DNA from: Nymphaea colorata
Taxonomy: Eukaryota; Streptophyta; Magnoliopsida; Nymphaeales; Nymphaeaceae
Assembly (NCBI RefSeq): GCF_008831285.2
Contig: NC_045143.1
Coordinates: forward strand, 25,689,662 to 25,753,661
Reading direction: 5' to 3'
Length of the DNA: 64,000 nt
This document shows positions 34,904-47,586 of this stretch, piece after piece; the first letter of the stretch is position 1, and each line of letters begins with the position of its first letter. The position numbers and the translations under genes were made by a program. Below the pieces are notes generated by a model, which saw only the letters and a program-made list of their open reading frames with translations, ran no database searches and was not told the origin of the DNA.

Positions 34904-37109
34904 TATTACTCAAATAAGGTAACAGTTATATCTGGTCTGTCTCTTAACCCTTTGTGTCGTTTCTTGCACCTGTAGCAACCTAGTGTTGCATTGGCGCAGA
35001 CAAGTTGGTCTTATTGTTGTTCATATAATAATGTTAACTCTAAGTTGTAAATCATGAGATATTAGAAAGCATAAATGTTAATATGTCACAAGATATTGAA
35101 AATACATGAAATTTAGTATCTCTTATAGTATCTCGACATTATTAGAATATTATTGTGAAAATTTCATTTATTTGCTATTCGTTAATAAATAACTTTTCCA
35201 TTTTTTCCCTACTTATTTTTTCCGTAGTCTTTTAAACTTTCAAGCTTTCCTGACATGTTTTACTAGATCTATTAGAAAAATATCAATGTCCTGATATGTT
35301 GCATCAGTTTAGACCATTGTTTGTGATTGTGGACACAGCCTCATTCGGAATTTTGGACTTCTTACTGAAAATGATTGTTTGTGTACTGGTTCTGAAGAGT
35401 TCCTAGAATCATTTAAGGAGAATTGGGTATCCTTCATATCATAAGACTTAGCCTCACCAGGATCAATGTTTGTGACTTATCCCAACCTCATTTGGAGTTC
35501 TGGAATTCTAAACACATCCATTTGTGTCATGTGTTCTCCAAAGTTCTCATTAGGTTAGTTTATCTTTTTATGGACAAATAAGCTTACGCTGCTGAAGGGG
35601 TGAGGAAGTTGCTGGAATAAACAAATATTATTTGGTCAAGTTACAAATTTCTTGCTTGCTACCATGCTTGATTGTAAAGGAAGATCAAAAATTTGAAGTA
35701 CATGCTCCGTGCTCAATGTTCTTACGTAGAAAGTTTTGTACTTTCACTAGGAAGAAATTACATAGATTAATCTTATTAAATGTTCTGTGTAATTGTCATT
35801 TATTCTTTTATCATAGCTGATCTCTTGTTCTCTTTCTTTTGACCATTAAAATTCAGCTTTGCCCATGTATGTGCATACATCATATATGCCTGGGTGTAGT
35901 CAGCCTCTATGAGAGGTTAATCTCATTGCAACTCGATGACCAATTCAGTTTCTTTTTGGGTTTCAGTAAATGGTAGTCTGGTTTAGTCACTACACTTAGG
36001 TTTATATGTTAGAATATATAAAGTACACATATATATTTCAGGTTTATATACATACGTATATGTAGTCTGATATATACATGTATAGAATGTTTTTTGTATT
36101 TTTTACTTTCATATCCATTTTATTTTCATTTTTGTCTTTTATTCCTTTGTAAGAGATATTGGACTCCGTTGGGTTCTCCAACAGCTCTTCGCTGTCTTAT
36201 TTAAACCCCTTGTAACATATTCTTAAAAGAGGCTGTTTCACAGCCCTTTCTTCATTCTTGAATAGAAATTCTCTTTCATTCAGCTGTGTGATTCTTGTTG
36301 GGCTTTGATGCCCTGTTATGAATTGTTGGGCTTTGGGGCGCTGTTTGTTGCTTGATATTGTGCGTTGGTGCACTGGGGCCTTAGTGCCATTGTTGTGGAT
36401 CATATGCTACTGCATTGACAGTAGATTTTCCAGTACTTGTTGCCTTTATTGAACTATTTGTTGCTGTGTTATCAGCCTGCTCTTGGTGGCTTAGTGCACT
36501 GTTTTGGTTGCTTCTATGATTAAAAGTTGTGTGCCTTAGTGCACTGATTACCTTTACACTGCTAGGTGTTATGCTCTTGTTTGAAAGAGTCTCAGAGATC
36601 AAGATTATAGTATAGCTAAATAGCTTTTCTTAGTGGGGAAAACATTTTCTTAGCCTTCTATGAAGTGTCAAGTGTAATTCTGTACATATACATGCATAAG
36701 TGCACATGTGCACGTGTGTACATGTACAGATGCAATCATGTACTTATGTATTACTGAGGTGACATGTACCTGCAAGGAACTCAGCCGTGGATACTGTAGT
36801 TTAGGTCGCAGGCAACATTATCTATTGGGTAACTATTGTGTAATTAATGCTCATATCTTTGTTTTTCTGATCAAATTTTTGCAATAAACTGCAAGATCTT
36901 TCCGCTCATTCTATGTTCCTATTTGTTCTTTAAGTTGCTGTAAATATCTATTGATTGTGACTTCTGTCACCATGATTTATCTCGGAAATACTGTTATTTT
37001 CATGTCAACTATCATTGTGTGGATTCAATTGCCGGTTCTGGTTTCATTATTTGATGAAATATCATATTCCTTTTTCCCACTCCTTTACCATATATTTTTT
37101 AAATGTTAG
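34904..37109. other. Intergenic, possible copia-type solo LTR
   Basis: Mostly AT-rich. From 36009 a TGTTAGAATATATAAAG start, a TTATTTAAACC TATA-like region and a TTCTTCATTCTTGAATAG stretch resemble a copia LTR, but I cannot set its right end or a target duplication. GTGCACTG/TTAGTGC phrases recur at 36370-36550. No SEC24 exon upstream of 37110 is visible here. Confidence 0.35.
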
Positions 37110-39822
37110 GTTCCAGTTTTGGGTGGAAGTATGCAGACGCCACAAATGTATAGTCCTGGAGCACCAGCTCCTCCAAACCAACCTGTTCCTCTTGGGCTAC
37201 CTGGTATGGGTCATCCACCAGGAACTGGACTACTGGGCATGACGCGAGCAGGTTCTCCTGTTGGTGCATCTCGAATGGCAGGGGCTTCTAAAATTGACCC
37301 AACCCAGATGCCTCGGCCATTACCCACTTCCTCCATGATAACATTTGAAACCCGTCAGAACAATCAAGCAAACCTTCCCCCGGTATTTTCATGACATTTT
37401 ATTTGTTCGTATTTTGTTGTTTTATCTTTAGAAGTAACTTTTTCTGCTCTTTTGCATCATCATTTTCCTTTTGCAGATCTTTTTCTCTTGCATGCGACTT
37501 TATATGCTGGAAAACATGATATTGCTTTGTTTGTAGTTTGTACTTGTTGAAATGTCTGAGGAATTATTCTCCACATTTTTTCTCTTTTGCACAAATGCTG
37601 GGAAACATGAGATTTATCCTGTTTGTACTTGTTGCAACTTGCAATGTCTGAATACTTATTTCTTCTATTGCAGCCTGCCACAAGTGACTATGTGGCCAGA
37701 GATACAGGGAATTGTAGCCCACGGTACATGAGCTGTACCATGAATCAGGTACTTGTCTATGCCAGTTCAAATATTACTTTTGGATATGAATTTATTCTTC
37801 ACCTAGTTTGTACTTTTTTACTATTATTGAAGTTCGTTTTTCATCTAAATGTTTCCAGATTCCTTGCACCAGTGACCTTTTGTCAACATCAAGCATGCCA
37901 TTGGCTCTTCTGGTTCAACCTTTAGCATTTCCTCATCCTTTGGAGGAGCCTATCCAAGTAATATTCAATCTTGCTCCATCATAGTACTTCATACCTACCT
38001 TTCCTGGGGTGTGCATCTGATTGACTTGGTTGACACATTAACCAACAATAGGTTCCATGGGTCAACACCTTTAACATGGTTGCTTCTTACTTGTGGATTA
38101 TGAACTGCAGCTGTTGTTGACCTTCATGCTGAGGTGTTCTTTTTGAATCTGGCTTTCCTCAAATGAGATCAGAGCTTTCTGGACCTATAATTTTACCATG
38201 ATATATTGCAATGAGTAACAGGTTTCAGAATTTCTTAATATGTGCAATGTATGAATTAGAAAAATCGAATGAGTAATCACATTTTCCTTGGGAGTCTAAA
38301 TATAATCTTGAACAGTTGAGGGTACTAAGTTTTAGTTAAGAGTATGATATCTCAGCAAAATGATCGGGTCACTTATTTTGTTTTAGTTAAGCTGGTTCTG
38401 TCATGCAGGTCAAGGGCACAACTAGGCAACTAGCTTTATGAGTTGATTGGTCTATTCTGCATAACTGGTCTGGACTCTGGACCGATATCTCTGGTTACAA
38501 ACAGAAGAATGATGATCTGGATAGATTGTGGGTGGTCCAATTCCTGCTCATATAAATATCGGTGCTTGAACTAAGATTTTTTTCAGCTAATTCAATTCTG
38601 TGATCCAAATAGAATGTAATCCCAAATTAGAAACCAACTGGTTGTCATTTAGGTAGGTTTAATCTTCCTTTTTTTTATTCATTCCTTCTTGTGCTTTGGC
38701 ACTTGAAGTCTTCTTTCATTCTTTGTTCTTTTAGGACAAGAAGACATATGAATGCTTAATTTCTTCCAGATTTCCTGTGTAATGCTGCTCAACAAAAGTA
38801 AGAATTGTTGTCTTTGTTCATAAACCCTGTTCCCTTTCCTTCAAATGGTCATGCAGATGAGGAAAAGAAAGAAATCTTGCTAGGCTTGGAAGCAGTCTAG
38901 CAGACTACTGATTGCACTTCTCAGTACTCTTTAAGGGACTTGTCTTACATCTCGAGATGCCCAATTGTGAATGTTTTCTTTTCCTTGCTTCACTACCTAA
39001 TAGTTCATTTTAAATTCCCCAAAAGGATTGAGTTGTTGGATGATAACTTTGCTTGATTTCGATATGTATACAGAAGAGCCATCTTTCATGTAGTTCTGCT
39101 TCTGGCAAATTTACACCCTTCATATTTCAACAAAATAATAATAGCTTTTCATGATTGTTAGTTGCTGGATTGGGTGACCATATGAGGGAAGTAATAAGCA
39201 TTTTTTTTTTAAAAAAAAAATCACATTCTTGGTTCTCTGTGTCAAAGAACTAAGATCAAGTCAGCTGGAGCTTTATGTCCCTTACTTCAAGGACCACAGA
39301 TATGCTCCTGACGGCCTTGTGACTGTACTAACGATTGTACATTAGGGAAACAAGTGATCCGTGTGCTATTCCACATTGTTAAGGGAAAGACACTAGGTGG
39401 ACTGATCTGCATTCGGTTTCAGAGAGTGGCTTTTACATATAGCAATACAAAAGGAATAAAGGATATGGATGTTCTTCTTAAAGCATTTATTCAGTACTCA
39501 ATAATATTAGTTTTAGTACAGACTTTCAGTTGGATAACCTATGGATAGGTTCATTTGTGGTGTTATTTTACATGCTTTTATTATGGATCACCTCAGGTTG
39601 TGGAATTTGGGGAAGGTGGGCCTGTTCTCTGTTCTCGTTGTAAGGGTTATATCAATCCTTTCATGAAGTTCATTGATCATGGGAAGCACTTTATTTGCAA
39701 TCTTTGTGGTATGTATCTGGAAGATCGAGTTGCTAAGAATTTATTCTTCCAACTTATGCCAGCTTAAGTTTGTTTTCCTCTTATTAATGATTTGTCTCAT
39801 GTTACAGTGGGTATGATATCAT

Positions 39823-40108
39823 CTAAGTCACACGGGTGCGCCAAAAATGGTGGCGCACCTGAGTCGACTCAGGTGTGGATGTGGCCTGACATGGCACCTG
39901 ACTCAGTTTGACCGTGTCGGGCCCATTTTTTTCTTCTCTTGTGTTTTTTTTTTTCATTTTTTCCTTCTATCATTTCCCTTTCCTTTTCTCTTTGCTCTCT
40001 TTCTTCCTTCTATTTTATTTAATAAAACTTTGAATCTTGTATGAAATTAAGGTAATCTTGATACAAAAAAATTTAAAATATAGAAGAATAAAATTACTTA
40101 TATATAAC

Positions 40109-40157
<49 letters not shown>

Positions 40158-40246
40158 ATGCCCTCGACGCACCTGCATCCAATATTTTTTTTTTGGAATT
40201 TGCCTCATCTAGTACCCGCACCAGGACCCACACCCATGTGACATAG
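39823..40246. mobile_element. hAT-like MITE, 424 bp
   Basis: Ends CTAAGTCACACGGGTGCG and, inverted, CTATGTCACATGGGTGTG. It is flanked by GATATCAT on both sides (39815-39822, 40247-40254), a perfect 8 bp target duplication. The interior has a CT-rich tract and a (TA)n run (about 40115-40154). It lies in an intron position of the SEC24 relic, just where the missing exon would be expected to follow. Confidence 0.9.
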
Positions 40247-41238
40247 GATATCATGCTTCACTTAGTAGTAAGGTCATAAAAATCAATGATTATTTTAGAA
40301 TCACTTTTATGCTTAAATATATCATTGACTTCTTCAAGAATTCAATATTTGCATGAAGTGTCTCTTTTAGGATTGTTTTACGCTTAAATTGCAAAAATGA
40401 AGTTCTCCATTTAAGACTCGATTTCTGTTCAGATATTGATCGGTCTTGGTTTGACATGGTTTACAATTTACACGTTACTGGTTCCTGGAAGCTTAAATAA
40501 AGAATGACAAAATGCTCTCTAAACTGCAATATATGTTGTTAAACGACTAGTTGCCGGTCAGCTGTGGATGCTAGCCTATGGATGCGTCTTTGGTCTCCAA
40601 ATTGTAAAGGTGTAGGTCAGACATAGGTTGGTCAACTTAGGCAATGAATCACTGACTAGTTGTTGACCAACTAGTTGCTTGTTTGGGCCCATTCACTTTG
40701 CATTTGATAATATTTTGTAATATCCTTATCTTTTTTACATCTTTCGGAAAATTTATTGGTTTCCCCCTTTTTTAAGAGGTAAGTTTTGGCAACTATTATT
40801 GTAGTGTCCTACTGGATGTGGCTCCCTAATTCATCCAGATTCTTTTCAATTCTCTGTGTGTGTGCACACACTGACATAAGGTTGAAGCATTGTCATACAT
40901 GTGGGCATTTTTTCAAAAAGCACCAAAAAAAAGAAAATGAGGAGAATGAACAAATGTGAAAAAATTGCATTATTTTGGAAAATCACCATAATGAAAATAA
41001 CATGCTTTTATTGATCTCCTTTTGCATTAAAATGTATCCAAATACAATGTTAATTTTTTGAGATTTCTTTTAACAATTTAATGATCTTTCGATTTTTTAA
41101 ATGAGAAACATAGTAGAAAACTCAAGTTTTCATAGACTTTCTATTATTTTTTATTTTAATTTTAGAATTCTTACAATTTCCTGAGAAAGATAAACTTCCT
41201 TATTGTTTCCCAATAAGAACTCAAGAACAACATATATG

Positions 41239-41591
41239 CTATGTCACTTGGGTGCGGGTACGACGGTTCGGGTTCGGACACAACATTTTTGAAAATTGTG
41301 GGTATGCGGGTACACAAATTTTATATTCTCAAAAATAATAAATGAAAAAAAAAGAATTAATAGTCTTATAATCTACAAAAAATCTGAAAATTAAAGAAAA
41401 TGGGAGGAAAATATATAATCTTATTGGAAGGTAAATATAAAAGAAGGGAAAAATAAAAAATTAGAGAACAAATTAAGTTTGAAAATATAATTTTAAAAGT
41501 TTTAAAATGCAGCCATACCCCGTGCCCATGTCGCCGTACCTACGTACCGACACGGGTACCTGGGCAAAACTGGTGTACCCATGTCACATAG
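41239..41591. mobile_element. hAT-like MITE, 353 bp, sister of 39823-40246
   Basis: Ends CTATGTCACTTGGGTGCG and, inverted, CTATGTGACATGGGTACA. It is flanked by CATATATG (41231-41238) and CATATATA (41592-41599), an 8 bp target duplication with one mismatch. It has the same terminal family as the element 1 kb upstream, with a different interior. Confidence 0.85.
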
Positions 41592-42367
41592 CATATATAG
41601 GACAATGGATTTTCAAAAACCGACCTAAGGACCAGATAATGGAAACACATCTAGCTTTTCAATATTATTAAAAACAGATATAATTTATTTCACGCATCAA
41701 AATACTCATGAGATTTTTTCTGTCAAATTTATTTTAATTCTAGTTTACACTTTTAAAAACAACATAAATATACAGCAACTTTTTTGATACAATTAGGTTT
41801 CCCTAAAGAAAAAAGCATTTGCATCACTATTTTATGAATTAATAAAAATTATCTAATTTGGATATAGTTAATCATATACTTTTGTTGTATGATACTGTTA
41901 AGGAGGCTAAAATAGTCTAATGAACTTGAAAATTGTCGCTGTTGAGGCTGTTTAATTTTTTATCACATTTACCCTAATAAATGAGCTTCATTTGAGCCTG
42001 CATGACAATATGACATCTGGACAGTCCTATTCTATAGCGGAAAAAAAGGAGGAAAAATGAAAGAGGAAGACAGAAAAAGAAGGTCTAGTGGACATAATGT
42101 CGTCAAAAGACTCAAAACATAAGCCTATTAGCTTATTATCTCTGTGGACATAATGTCGTCCTATTCTTAGTTTTCTGGTTTCAAGCTGTGTATTAAGAAA
42201 CTATGCTCTTATGTTCACCTACTGCATTTTAAACCTATAAATTGCAGGTTCGTGATCCAATGCCTGCTGTTTTTTTCTTCCTTGTGGATGTCTCCATGAA
42301 TGCCATTCAAAGTGGGGCAACTGCAGCAGCTTGCAGTGCAGTGGCTCAAAGCATTAATGACCTTCCT

Positions 42368-44723
42368 GTAAGTGTTGATCCACTTTGCTTACATGGTTCC
42401 TATATATCATCTTTTTTATTATAGCATGCCATCCAAACTTGGGATTCTAAGCAGTAGATTCTTGAGGGCCTGATATGCAGAAAAATGGTTGGTACAAACC
42501 TTTTCTCCCCTTGTTATTGAAATTTATTAAGGATTCAATATTTGAAATTATAAAATGAAGGAGGAGTTAGGATGACAAAAATATGGGTGACTATCTTGAT
42601 CAAAATTGTGAATGCATTTATTAAGAATGGATTTGGGAAGGTTAATATCTGCAAAAATAGTTGGCTTCATTTCTTTCTTGAATGTTGTTTGTTACATTAT
42701 GATGGATGGATGAAGCTAAAACTTGGGAAACTATTGAAATCAATTTCCTCAACACAAGTCTGTTTACCTCAAAAGATCCGAAAAACTGGAGATCTTTGTA
42801 CATTTATATGTAGAACTTTTAAATTTGATCCCAAATTTTATGCATGGTATAAAAGTGATGCATGGGGAATGTGAATCTATTGCACATACATTATGTGTAA
42901 TTATTTATTTTTTGGTATTGAGTAGCTCTTTGTTGAATATTTTTACTGTCATCATTGTAAACATTTGAATTTGACCCTTGGGAAGGAACATATTTGCACT
43001 TCAGACAACTTATTAATGGGAAAGACATCATTGAACCTTTAGTTCCCTCTCTCTGCCTCAATTAGGCAATGAATTTTGGTGTTTGTGTGGCCATAACACT
43101 CGACTAACCTATAACAACCTAATTCGTTACGAATTTGGATATCAATTTGGTCTTGCCAACTGAAAATGATCATGTGTCAATGTGAAAATTTTCACGTTTG
43201 TGTTATCTGAAAACAATCATATCTCAATGATGCAAGCATACCATGAAGTCTGAAACTGTTTACAAATTGTGTTCTACAGTTTGCACATTTTTATTGGTAA
43301 ATGTTAGTAGCGGATGAAACCATATACAGATAAATAGTTTGATGATAGTGCTGTTCTTTATCTTTCCCTTCTCATTTGCTTTTAGTATTTATTGTGTTTA
43401 TCTTGTCAGCCGGTCGCTGGTAATTTAAATTGGATAGTTTAGCTTGTAAAGGTCCAAACATGCGACTAGGAAAATGGCTTCATTATTGTTTTTTGTGGAG
43501 AGGTATATTTGCAAAACGTAGATGGTGGAAGGGGCTGAACACAGAAGCACCGTGCCTAAGTTGCATGATGTGGAGTATAACTATGGAATTTCATATTTAA
43601 CTTTGGTAAAACTTCGTGGGCGTGTCTCTCTGATAAGGGAGAAATCAATACTTTAAAGTTTAAACTTTAAAATTAGGATATAGAAATTTCCTCTCTTTTC
43701 CAAAGAAGTAATGTTAGAAAATTTACGTTTAAGCTCCTAAGTCCACAAAGCGTTCTTATGAATATAGTTGTTCCCATGTTGTTATTGTGACAATGACAAG
43801 GGTAATTGTTGCAAGAATTATATGAAAGGGTTTCCATGTTGAAACAGCAAGTCATATAGGCTGAAATAGCAAAGGATATGAAAGTGGTTGATCCACCTTG
43901 GAGGATATTTGAATATGCAAATGCAGCATTCTAGCGATCTCTGGCCCTGTGGTAGAAGCAAACATGACATGTGGAATGCACCCTGACGTGTGTTCTGCTT
44001 CCCTTAGAAGCCATTTCGGTTTTACCTTGAGACGCCAAGGACTGAATGCTCATCAGTCAACACTTATCAGGCCGAGTCCATTCTCGCCCTGCAACTTGAT
44101 GCAAACAGCATTGCTGGATGTGGAAATTGTGTGATGGCTGTTTGAGGAGCACATGAGGATGTTGGAATCGTGTGTTCTCATTCTATGTGTTATTGGGACA
44201 AGAATCAAGCATCCTCAAAGCGGCCACTCATATGCAAATTTTATTAAGCAGGGAAAAGAAAAGAGTGGCTATTAAAGGGGAGAAATATCCTCCTCTTCGT
44301 TCGCATTATATGTGTTATTGGGGCGAGAATCAAGCATCCTCAAAGAAGCCACTCATGTACGAATTTATTATGCAGGGAAGAAAACAATGTCTATTGAAGG
44401 GGAGAAATATCCTCTGCATTGCCTTTCACATTTGACTACTTGTGGCAATGGCATATAAGGTTGTTGTTCTAGGATTTTAGCATGTTTGGAGCTGATCCAC
44501 AGCTGGTTATGACAGCTAGGATAGAGGGCAAAAGTTGCATTTATAATTGTTATGATTTCTCAAATAAACTCCACCATTTAAATATACTGGGTATGAGGCT
44601 CTTGCTGTCTTGGCTCTCTTTCCTTCCTTTACCCTGGATCTTCGTCTTTCTATTTTTTAGCTTCATGTCCCTGTCACTTGAGCTGACATTCTAGTTTTAT
44701 GATTTTATCATCATGTCTCTCTC
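42368..44723 (+). other. Former SEC24 intron, no exon recognised
   Basis: AT-rich intron-like sequence between the trunk exon and the inserted LTR element. No SEC24 exon or other gene is seen. It contains the 125 bp tandem duplication at 44185-44425. Confidence 0.5.
44185..44425 (+). repeat. 125 bp tandem duplication
   Basis: Two head-to-tail units starting ATGTGTTATTGGG (44185 and 44310). They share AGAATCAAGCATCCTCAAAG, GCCACTCAT and GGGGAGAAATATCCTC. They differ by about 15%. Confidence 0.85.
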
Positions 44724-45141
44724 TGTTCCCCTGTGTCAGGGTTGTATAGTCTTTGTTTTTGTTTTTGTTGATTTCCTTTGTGTATGTTTGGGCCTTGGTG
44801 TAAGCTTGAGTGTTCATCTGTGTAGGAGCGCCCTCCCAAGGTCCTTTGCAAGTGTATAGATTGGGGTTCCTAGCTTTGGTTGGTCGGCTTGGTAACTTTG
44901 TAAGCGGCTTCGGCCAACCTTTGTAAGTAAAGTGAAAAGCTTACTTGCTTCCCTCGTGATGTACTCATCTTGTTAAAGTGAATATATTGCGAGTTTTCTT
45001 TCGACACTCTTGTGTATTTTGTGTCTTTGTTTTCGAGAAAGCGTTCAAGTGATCTGCGCCCACTTGAACGAAGGCGAAGGCTTGCAGCTTACTGGCGAGA
45101 GTTTGCCGCGCCGCACGGGCCGAAGGAGTCGGCCCGTGACA
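44724..45141 (+). repeat. 5' LTR, 418 bp
   Basis: Pairs with 47170-47586. Differences include TATAG for TACAG, GCGCCC for GCATCC, and AGTTTGCC for AGTTGCC. Confidence 0.94.
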
Positions 45142-45143
45142 AC

Positions 45144-45155
45144 TGGTATCAGAGC
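45144..45155 (+). promoter_or_regulatory. Primer binding site (tRNA-iMet)
   Basis: TGGTATCAGAGC two bases after the 5' LTR, complementary to the 3' end of initiator methionine tRNA. Confidence 0.93.
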
Positions 45156-45237
45156 CCAGATTCAGGTCAATCTGGGGAAGAGATTTGAGAGTCGGTGTAG
45201 ATCGTCACGCCGACTTGCTACCGTTGAAGAAGGAGCC

Positions 45238-47134
45238 ATGACATCATCATATAATCTGCGAGGTGCCAAAGGCAAGGAACCGGCCCGTCCAGAGGAGGTG
45301 AGCCCAGGCCGTCAAAGGGAGACGAGCCCAGACCGTGGCCAGGGAAACCTGGAAGAGACGGTGAATAGGTTGGTCGCAGATGTGGCCACCTATGAGGAAG
45401 CCCTCGGCTTTGCCGCCGAGACCTTTGAGGGATTCAAGGAGGAGATGAAGTTGATGCGGGAACAGATGGCCGAGTCAGTGGCCTTGAACCGTTCACTCTC
45501 TGACTTGGTGAAGACCTTGCAGGACGAAGTTGCTGAACTTCGGGCTTCAAATCAGAGACTGCTACGTATTAGCTCATCCAGCTGTAGCCATGAGAGGACC
45601 AGTAGGGTCGACGTTCAACGTCCGGCGAAGTACAGGTAGCCGGGATGCGAGGGCGATCGACAACTTTCTGTTTCAAGTGGACTACTACCTGGACTTGCAA
45701 AACGTAGTAGAGGAGGACTTGAAGATCAAGACCGCAGCGATGTTGTTAGAGGGAGATGCTGTGGCTTGGTGGAGGCGGAAGATGTTTGACGTTGAGAATG
45801 GCGATTGCACGATTGCTACCTTTGACGACTTCCGTAAACAGCTGAAGGGGTACTTCATGCCTGTGGATGCCGAGAGACAGACTTACCGGATGGTGGCGAA
45901 CCTGAGACAGACAGGTTCCTTGCGGGAATATGTTAGAGCCTATCAAAAGCTCATGTTGGATGTACCTAAGATGCCAGAAAAGGATAAGCTTAACTGGTTC
46001 ATCATAGGGCTCCAATCTTGGGCCCAAGCCGATGTGGAGAGATCAGACCCGAAGACTTTGGAGCAAGCATATGTGGCAGCCGAGCGCTTGGTAGATACCC
46101 AACGCAAAAGCTACACTGAGACCTTCAAGCCTACGAGGGAGTCCGACCACAACGGTAAGGAGGAGCGACGAGACAGAAGTGGATCGTCATTTCAGAGGCA
46201 AACTGGGGGAAGGCAATTCTTTCGCAGGGATTACAATGGGCCACCAAGAGAAGTAACTTGTTGGGTTTGTGGGGAAAGGCATGAGGCACGCGTCTGCCCA
46301 AAGCGAGTAAGGCCAACAGGGCAGGCCAATGCTGCGAGGGCTATAGAGGCAAGCACTTCAAGGTCATCTGCAAATGCGCTTCAAGGTGGAGATGTGGAAG
46401 AGCCCAGAATTGGGGCACTTCAACTTCTTCACGTTTTGACAAAAGAGGAGGAAACGAAGGTGACGACACCTTCAACGGAGCTCATGTGCATAGAGATTTT
46501 GGTGAACAGAAAACCTACCATCGCCATGGTAGACACGGGAGCCACGCACAATTTTATTTCGGAGGAGGAAGTCGGGAGATTGGGCCTCACCCGAGGAAAG
46601 GGGGAGTCACGCGTGAAGGCAGTGAACTCAGAGGCAAGACCGATCTACGCCATAGTCCGAGATGCAGTTGTGAAGATTGAGGGTTGGTCGGGAAGGGCCA
46701 ACTTCTCGGTGGTTCAGACAGATGATTTCCAGATGATTCTAGGCATGGAGTTCCTCTGCGCATCAAAGATGGTACCGATGCCGCACTTACGCAGTGTAAG
46801 TATCATGGACGAGAGGCACCCTTGCATGGTCCCAACCGTCCCAACAAGGAAGGATAAAGGTAAGGCCGTGGTAGTATCCACTCTTCAACAAAGGCAGGGC
46901 GGAGACTCTAACAGAAGCCTCCCAGAACGAGACCTCACCGTGCAGCGAGTATCGCCGACCAAGCAAGCAACAGATCGGCGGGTGGAGAAGATTCTTCGGC
47001 AAAAAGCAAACTCTCGAGGAGAGCCGAAGAAATACCAAGTAAAGTGGATAGGCGAGCAAGACCCAACGTGGGAGTATGCGTTTTGCATGAAGCAGTGCTA
47101 CCCGTTGGACGTGAAGACCTATCACAGCAGATAG
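45238..47134 (+). pseudogene. Gag-protease-chromodomain polyprotein, one frameshift
   Basis: The frame opens at ATG 45238 (MTSSYNLRGAKGKEPA). A coiled-coil-like stretch (ETFEGFKEEMKLMREQM and on) leads to a frame break near 45637-45641, where AAGTACAGGTAGCCGG reads into TAG. One lost base would explain it, since the other frame continues SRDARAIDNFLFQVDYY, the conserved Gag core. From there the frame runs unbroken to TAG at 47132-47134: Gag core, zinc knuckle CX2CX3HX4C (CWVCGERHEARVC, near 46260), pepsin-like protease with MVDTGATHNFIS (near 46530), then with almost no spacer a chromodomain (VEKIL...YQVKWIG...PTWEY, 46982-47077). Reverse transcriptase, RNase H and integrase, which normally lie between protease and chromodomain in chromoviruses, are missing. 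The in-frame joint suggests that a Gag-protease-chromodomain product existed when the element moved; the frameshift may have come later. Confidence 0.88.
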
Positions 47135-47156
47135 CGCCGAGGACGGCGCTTGTTTT

Positions 47157-47169
47157 GAAGGGGGGAGCC
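47157..47169 (+). promoter_or_regulatory. Polypurine tract
   Basis: GAAGGGGGGAGCC directly before the 3' LTR. It primes plus-strand synthesis. Confidence 0.85.
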
Positions 47170-47586
47170 TGTTCCCCTGTGTCAGGGTTGTACAGTCTTT
47201 GTTTTTGTTTTAGTTGATTTCCTTTGTGTATGTTTGGGCCTTGGTGTAAGCTTGAGTGTTCATCTGTGTAGGAGCATCCTCCCAAGGTCCTTTGCAAGTG
47301 TATAGATTGGGGTTCCTAGCTTTGGTTGGTCGGCTTGGGAACTTTGTAAGCGGCTTCGGCCAACCTTTGTAAGTAAAGTGAAAAGCTTACTTGCTTCCCT
47401 CGTGATGTACTCATCTTGTTAAAGTGAATATATTGCGAGTTTTCTTTCGACACTCTTGTGTATTTTGTGTCTTTGTTTTCGAGAAAGCGTTCAAGTGATC
47501 TGCGCCCACTTGAACGAAGGCGAAGGCTTGCGGCTTACTGGCGAGAGTTGCCGCGCCGCACGGGCCGAAGGAGTCGGCCCGTGACA
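47170..47586 (+). repeat. 3' LTR, 417 bp
   Basis: Partner of 44724-45141. It is followed by the target duplication CTCTC. Confidence 0.94.

Larger units (their letters stand above)
44724..47586 (+). mobile_element. Non-autonomous Ty3/gypsy element (Gag-protease-chromodomain)
   Basis: Complete 2863 bp element. LTRs 44724-45141 and 47170-47586 both start TGTTCCCCTGTG and end CCCGTGACA. It is flanked by CTCTC on both sides (44719-44723, 47587-47591). Primer site TGGTATCAGAGC (tRNA-iMet) is at 45144-45155 and polypurine tract GAAGGGGGGAGCC at 47157-47169. I count six substitutions and one 1-base gap between the LTRs, so it is young. The interior has no reverse transcriptase, RNase H or integrase, so mobility would depend on a partner. 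The structure fits the TR-GAG class. It sits in an intron of the SEC24 relic. Confidence 0.93.

Noticed and set aside
45010-45237. Upstream extension of the Gag frame into the 5' LTR and primer site
   Set aside because: The true start is ATG 45238 after the primer site; the extension covers LTR and leader sequence.
44724-47586. Intact autonomous gypsy element
   Set aside because: The interior is only about 2 kb and passes straight from protease to chromodomain with no RT or integrase.
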